DNA of 64,000 bases from Lawsonibacter celer (GTDB taxonomy: Bacteria; Bacillota; Clostridia; Oscillospirales; Oscillospiraceae). Both the position numbers and the translations under genes were made by a program. Of the stretch, positions 61,904-64,000 are shown one piece after another. The DNA is taken from contig NZ_JACOEA010000002.1 of the NCBI RefSeq assembly GCF_014281125.1, positions 124,001 through 188,000 on the forward strand, in the 5' to 3' direction. The notes under the pieces were generated by a model that ran no database searches, had not been told where the DNA came from, and was given only the letters and a program-made list of their open reading frames with translations. Position 1 is the first letter of the stretch; each line of letters begins with the position of its first letter.

Positions 61904-62446
61904 TTACAGGTCGTCCTCAATGAGGCCGTAGCCCCCATCGTTGCGCTTATACACCACCGAGAACGCTCCGTCCGCTTCTGCGTTTTTGAACGCGAAAAAG
62001 GCGTGGTCCAGCAGGTTCATCTGGAGCACCGCCTCCTCCACCGACATCTGCTTGATGGGGAAGCGCTTGGTGCGGACAATCCGGAACTCCCCCTCCTCCT
62101 CTTCCGGAGCAAAGGAGGAGATCTCCGCTTCCACACTGCGCTCAAAGGCATTCTCCCGCAGGCGTTTTTCCAGGCGGGCCTTGTTCTTGCGGATCTGCCG
62201 CTCCACCGAGGAGACCGCCGCGTCAATGGTGGCAAACATATCGGAGGTGCTCTCCGCCACACGGATGATTGTGCCGCCGGAGCGGATGGTCAGCTCCACG
62301 TTGTTGCGGTCCTTTTCTACGCTGAAAACAACGGCGGCCTGGGCGTCCGCCTTAAAATAACGGTCTAATTTGCCCACCTTTTTCTCGGCATAAGCATGCA
62401 CCTTGTCCGGCAGATTGACCTTTTTGTCTGTGAATACCAACTTCAT
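61904..62446 (-). CDS. hpf: Ribosome hibernation-promoting factor, long form
   Basis: A 180-residue protein that dimerises 70S ribosomes in stationary phase. The N-terminal domain (1-100, KLDRYFKADAQAAVVFSVEKD) binds the decoding region; a charged linker follows; the C-terminal dimerisation domain (about 122-180) has VRTKRFPIKQMSVEEAVLQM and FFAFKNAEADGAFSVVYKRNDGGYGLIE. The gene has a leader with two hairpins. Confidence 0.95.
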   Translation of the reverse strand: MKLVFTDKKVNLPDKVHAYAEKKVGKLDRYFKADAQAAVVFSVEKDRNNVELTIRSGGTIIRVAESTSDMFATIDAAVSSVERQIRKNKARLEKRLRENAFERSVEAEISSFAPEEEEGEFRIVRTKRFPIKQMSVEEAVLQMNLLDHAFFAFKNAEADGAFSVVYKRNDGGYGLIEDDL

Positions 62447-62521
62447 AGTTTTCAGCTCCTTCCGTCCCCCAAGGGGGACTTATGTCATTCGCGGAGACAC
62501 CAGGTCTGTCTCCTTATTGTA

Positions 62522-62551
62522 AGTATACCACATATGTTCTGGATTGTCACA
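62522..62551 (-). promoter_or_regulatory. Promoter of hpf
   Basis: On the minus strand TGTGAC (62546-62551), 18 bases and TATACT (62522-62527). Confidence 0.6.
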
Positions 62552-62678
62552 GTGTTTTTGGAAGTTTTCACAATTCATTCATTTTTGCGACCCTGAGGGC
62601 CCGGGGATTTTGCACCGCTTTCGACTCCCCCTCCAGTTCCTTCCCGCCCTCGTCGTGCCATTTTGTCTGCTTTTACTA

Positions 62679-62707
62679 TTGTATTTCTCCGGGTTTCGTA
62701 CTAAAAT
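62679..62707 (+). promoter_or_regulatory. Promoter of the HPr-like gene
   Basis: TTGTAT (62679-62684), a 17-base spacer and TAAAAT (62702-62707). Confidence 0.65.
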
Positions 62708-62734
62708 CCTAGCGTTAATAAGGAGGTATGATTT

Positions 62735-62980
62735 ATGGTACTCGAAATGAAATTCGATTCTCTGGAGGAGCTTACACAACTCCAGCAGCTGGCTGCCCAC
62801 GCCGACCAGCCCGTCTATCTGGGCAATGAGGACGACTCCATCCGGGCGGACGCCCGTTCCTTTTTGGGCCTGATGGCCCTGGACTACACTGCTCCGGTGC
62901 GTGTCATCACCGATTCCTTCTACGTCATCCGTCAGCTGGAAAACCGGCTGCGCCGTCAGGATGCCGCCGCCCGCTCTTGA
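62735..62980 (+). CDS. Small HPr-like protein lacking the phosphorylated histidine
   Basis: An 81-residue protein. DDSIRADARSFLGLMALDYTAPVRVITDS resembles the second half of HPr (the Ser46 region, xxAKSIMGLMSL). The N-terminal region has no counterpart of the active His15 motif (TGxHARPA), although a His occurs in AAHADQPV. AAGGAGG precedes ATG 62735. A degenerate HPr fold is likely; a PTS transfer role is not. Confidence 0.7.
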   Translation: MVLEMKFDSLEELTQLQQLAAHADQPVYLGNEDDSIRADARSFLGLMALDYTAPVRVITDSFYVIRQLENRLRRQDAAARS

Positions 62981-63007
62981 AATACCAGTCTTCCCCTGTA
63001 TCAGTAA

Positions 63008-63036
63008 GTGTGGGGGCCGCAAAACGGCCCCCACAC
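63008..63036 (+). terminator. Terminator of the HPr-like gene
   Basis: Perfect 12-base arms (63008-63019, 63025-63036) with a CAAAA loop; weak TTCATTTC tail. Confidence 0.8.
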
Positions 63037-63059
63037 TTCATTTCTATTCCAAACAATTC

Positions 63060-63088
63060 TTGCAATTTTTTCGACGCAATGTTATAGT
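63060..63088 (+). promoter_or_regulatory. Promoter of the SLH gene
   Basis: TTGCAA (63060-63065), a 17-base spacer and TATAGT (63083-63088), about 50 bases before the start. Confidence 0.7.
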
Positions 63089-63136
63089 TGTTTTTGTAGA
63101 AATTGCCCAAAACAAATCGACGGAAGGATGAGATCT

Positions 63137-64000
63137 ATGAAAAAGCTGCTGTCTGCTCTCCTGGCACTCTGTCTGACGCTGAGTCTCTGCGCCCCCGCCC
63201 TCGCCGCCGGTGAAAGCCTGGATCACTTTAAAGCCACCGAGGTCTACGCTGACTAGTTCCAGGATGTGGCCGCCGACGCCTGGTATCTCCAGTCTGTCAA
63301 GACCTGCTACGAGTATGGCCTGATGAAGGGAGCCTCCGCCGTTGCCTTCAATCCCGACGGTGTGCTCTCCGTGGCTGAGGCACTGGTCATGGCCGACCGG
63401 GTCCACGGGATTTTCACCGACGGCGAGAGTACCCTCACCAACGGTACCCCCTGGTATCAGCCCTATGTGGACTACGCCCTGGAGAAGGGCATCATCCAGG
63501 CGGAGGACTTTTCCGACTACACCGCCAAGGTAACCCGCGCCCAGATGGCCTATATCTTCTATCATTCCCTGCCCGCCAGCGCCCTGCCCGCCATCAACGA
63601 TGTGCTCTCTCTGCCCGATGTGGATGCCTCCGCTCTCTATTCCGAAGAGGTGTTTGCCCTGTATGACGCGGGCGTACTGACCGGCAGCGACATCTACGGC
63701 ACCTGCAAGCCAGACTCCACCATCACCCGCGCAGAGGCCGCCGCCATCATCTCCCGCGTAGCCATCCCCGCCCAGCGCAAAACCTTCACGCTGCTCAAGC
63801 AGCAGACCCTGGGCAGCGAGGTCGTGCTCGCCCTGCCTCAGGGCGCACAGGCCGACAGTTCCTCCGGCATCCCCACTTTCCTCGACCTGGAAACCGGTTC
63901 CGGCGCGATCATCAACAGCAGCACGGACGAAGCTTACCGCGGTATGTCTATCACGCTGCTCTCCGCCGCGGAAATGACTGAGCTGCTGACAAGCTCTTTC
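63137..64000 (+). pseudogene. SLH-domain surface protein gene with in-frame amber codon, 3' end outside window
   Basis: ATG 63137 starts a signal peptide (MKKLLSALLALCLTLSLCAP, cleavage after ALAA). After 39 codons a TAG (63254-63256) interrupts the frame. The same frame then runs open to the window end and encodes three SLH-type repeats (FQDVAADAWYLQSVKTCYEY, YQPYVDYALEKGIIQ, LPDVDASALYSEEVFALYDAGVLTG). The context YAD-stop-FQDVA suggests CAG (Gln) changed to TAG. Promoter and ribosome site look intact, so it is a recent nonsense allele or a read-through gene. Confidence 0.85.

Larger units (their letters stand above)
62447..62734. other. Divergent region between hpf and the HPr-like gene
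   Basis: About 290 bases. It holds the hpf leader with two hairpins (62464-62479 and 62493-62513), the hpf promoter (62522-62551), a stretch at about 62560-62675 with nothing assignable, and the promoter of the plus-strand gene (62679-62707). Confidence 0.6.

Noticed and set aside
63254..63256. Genome-wide reassignment of UAG as a sense codon
   Set aside because: The integrase (22381-22383), the probable anti-sigma gene (24624-24626) and murA all end in TAG with terminators or the next gene directly after, so UAG works as a stop here.

Overview
The window is about 64 kb of GC-rich bacterial chromosome, densely coded, with few mobile features and no rRNA, tRNA or CRISPR array that I can see. 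It reads as an anaerobic, Gram-positive-type Clostridia member, probably of the Oscillospiraceae group (Flavonifractor/Pseudoflavonifractor/Intestinimonas-like). The grounds are a complete CIRCE heat-shock operator, a meso-DAP type wall pathway (LysA, and MurE with a DNPR motif), a spoVD-like PASTA penicillin-binding protein, S-layer-homology (SLH) proteins, frequent GTG/TTG starts behind strong Shine-Dalgarno sites, and an oxygen-detoxifying flavodiiron protein. The family assignment is inference from gene content, not from a database search.

Layout. 1-2.8 kb (minus): recD2 (cut by the window edge), a small anchored protein and a small membrane exporter. 2.9-4.6 kb: an XRE regulator divergent from a lipoprotein with an internal tandem domain duplication. 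4.6-9.8 kb: lysA, a uracil permease behind an attenuator-like leader, an ECF transporter S-component and a MATE pump. 9.8-13.7 kb: a heat-shock block with a perfect CIRCE element, an Hsp20 gene, and an XRE regulator co-transcribed with clpB. 13.7-17.4 kb (minus): an Rrf2 regulator, an acyl-CoA dehydrogenase fused to an EtfA FAD domain and a rubredoxin, and a flavodiiron protein; two near-identical 19-bp sites lie at the two promoter regions. 17.5-19.2 kb: fabZ, an XRE regulator and a cytidylate-kinase-like gene. 19.3-24.6 kb: an FAD-dependent dehydrogenase followed by the relic 3' end of a related gene, a lone tyrosine integrase, and an ECF sigma factor overlapping a membrane-anchored probable anti-sigma gene. 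24.7-27.2 kb: citrate synthase and CorA.

27.4-41.7 kb (minus) is the division and cell wall (dcw) cluster in the order mraZ-rsmH-ftsL-spoVD/pbp-murE-mraY-ftsW-murG-murA-ftsQ-DUF881-sbp-ftsZ. It has a MraZ-box promoter at its head but no murF, murD, murC or ftsA. 42.0-49.8 kb (minus) is one long tightly packed run: mltG, a U32 protein, an acyltransferase, uvrC, a lipoprotein, rsmD, coaD and a coiled-coil protein. 49.9-52.6 kb holds a tiny Cys/Gly-rich membrane peptide, 5-FTHF cyclo-ligase, a DJ-1 protein, a thymidylate kinase and a WecG-type glycosyltransferase. 52.7-56.3 kb (plus) is a TrpXYZ-type ABC importer behind a consensus promoter, plus a GNAT acetyltransferase. 56.4-63.0 kb holds an S41 protease with an SLH tail, a MerR-YbjQ pair with a 19-bp-spacer promoter, pepT, a lipase-like hydrolase, hpf and a degenerate HPr-like protein. 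The window ends in an SLH-protein gene broken by an amber codon.

The best candidate for an undescribed system is the 13.7-17.4 kb locus. The dehydrogenase carries its own ETF-type flavin domain and its own rubredoxin, and the next gene is a flavodiiron protein that lacks a rubredoxin domain. This suggests a short acyl-CoA-to-oxygen (or peroxide) electron path under an Fe-S-sensing Rrf2 repressor. Secondary leads are the XRE-clpB heat-shock control region, the uracil-permease attenuator, the gene-replacement scar at 21.0 kb and the amber-interrupted SLH gene.
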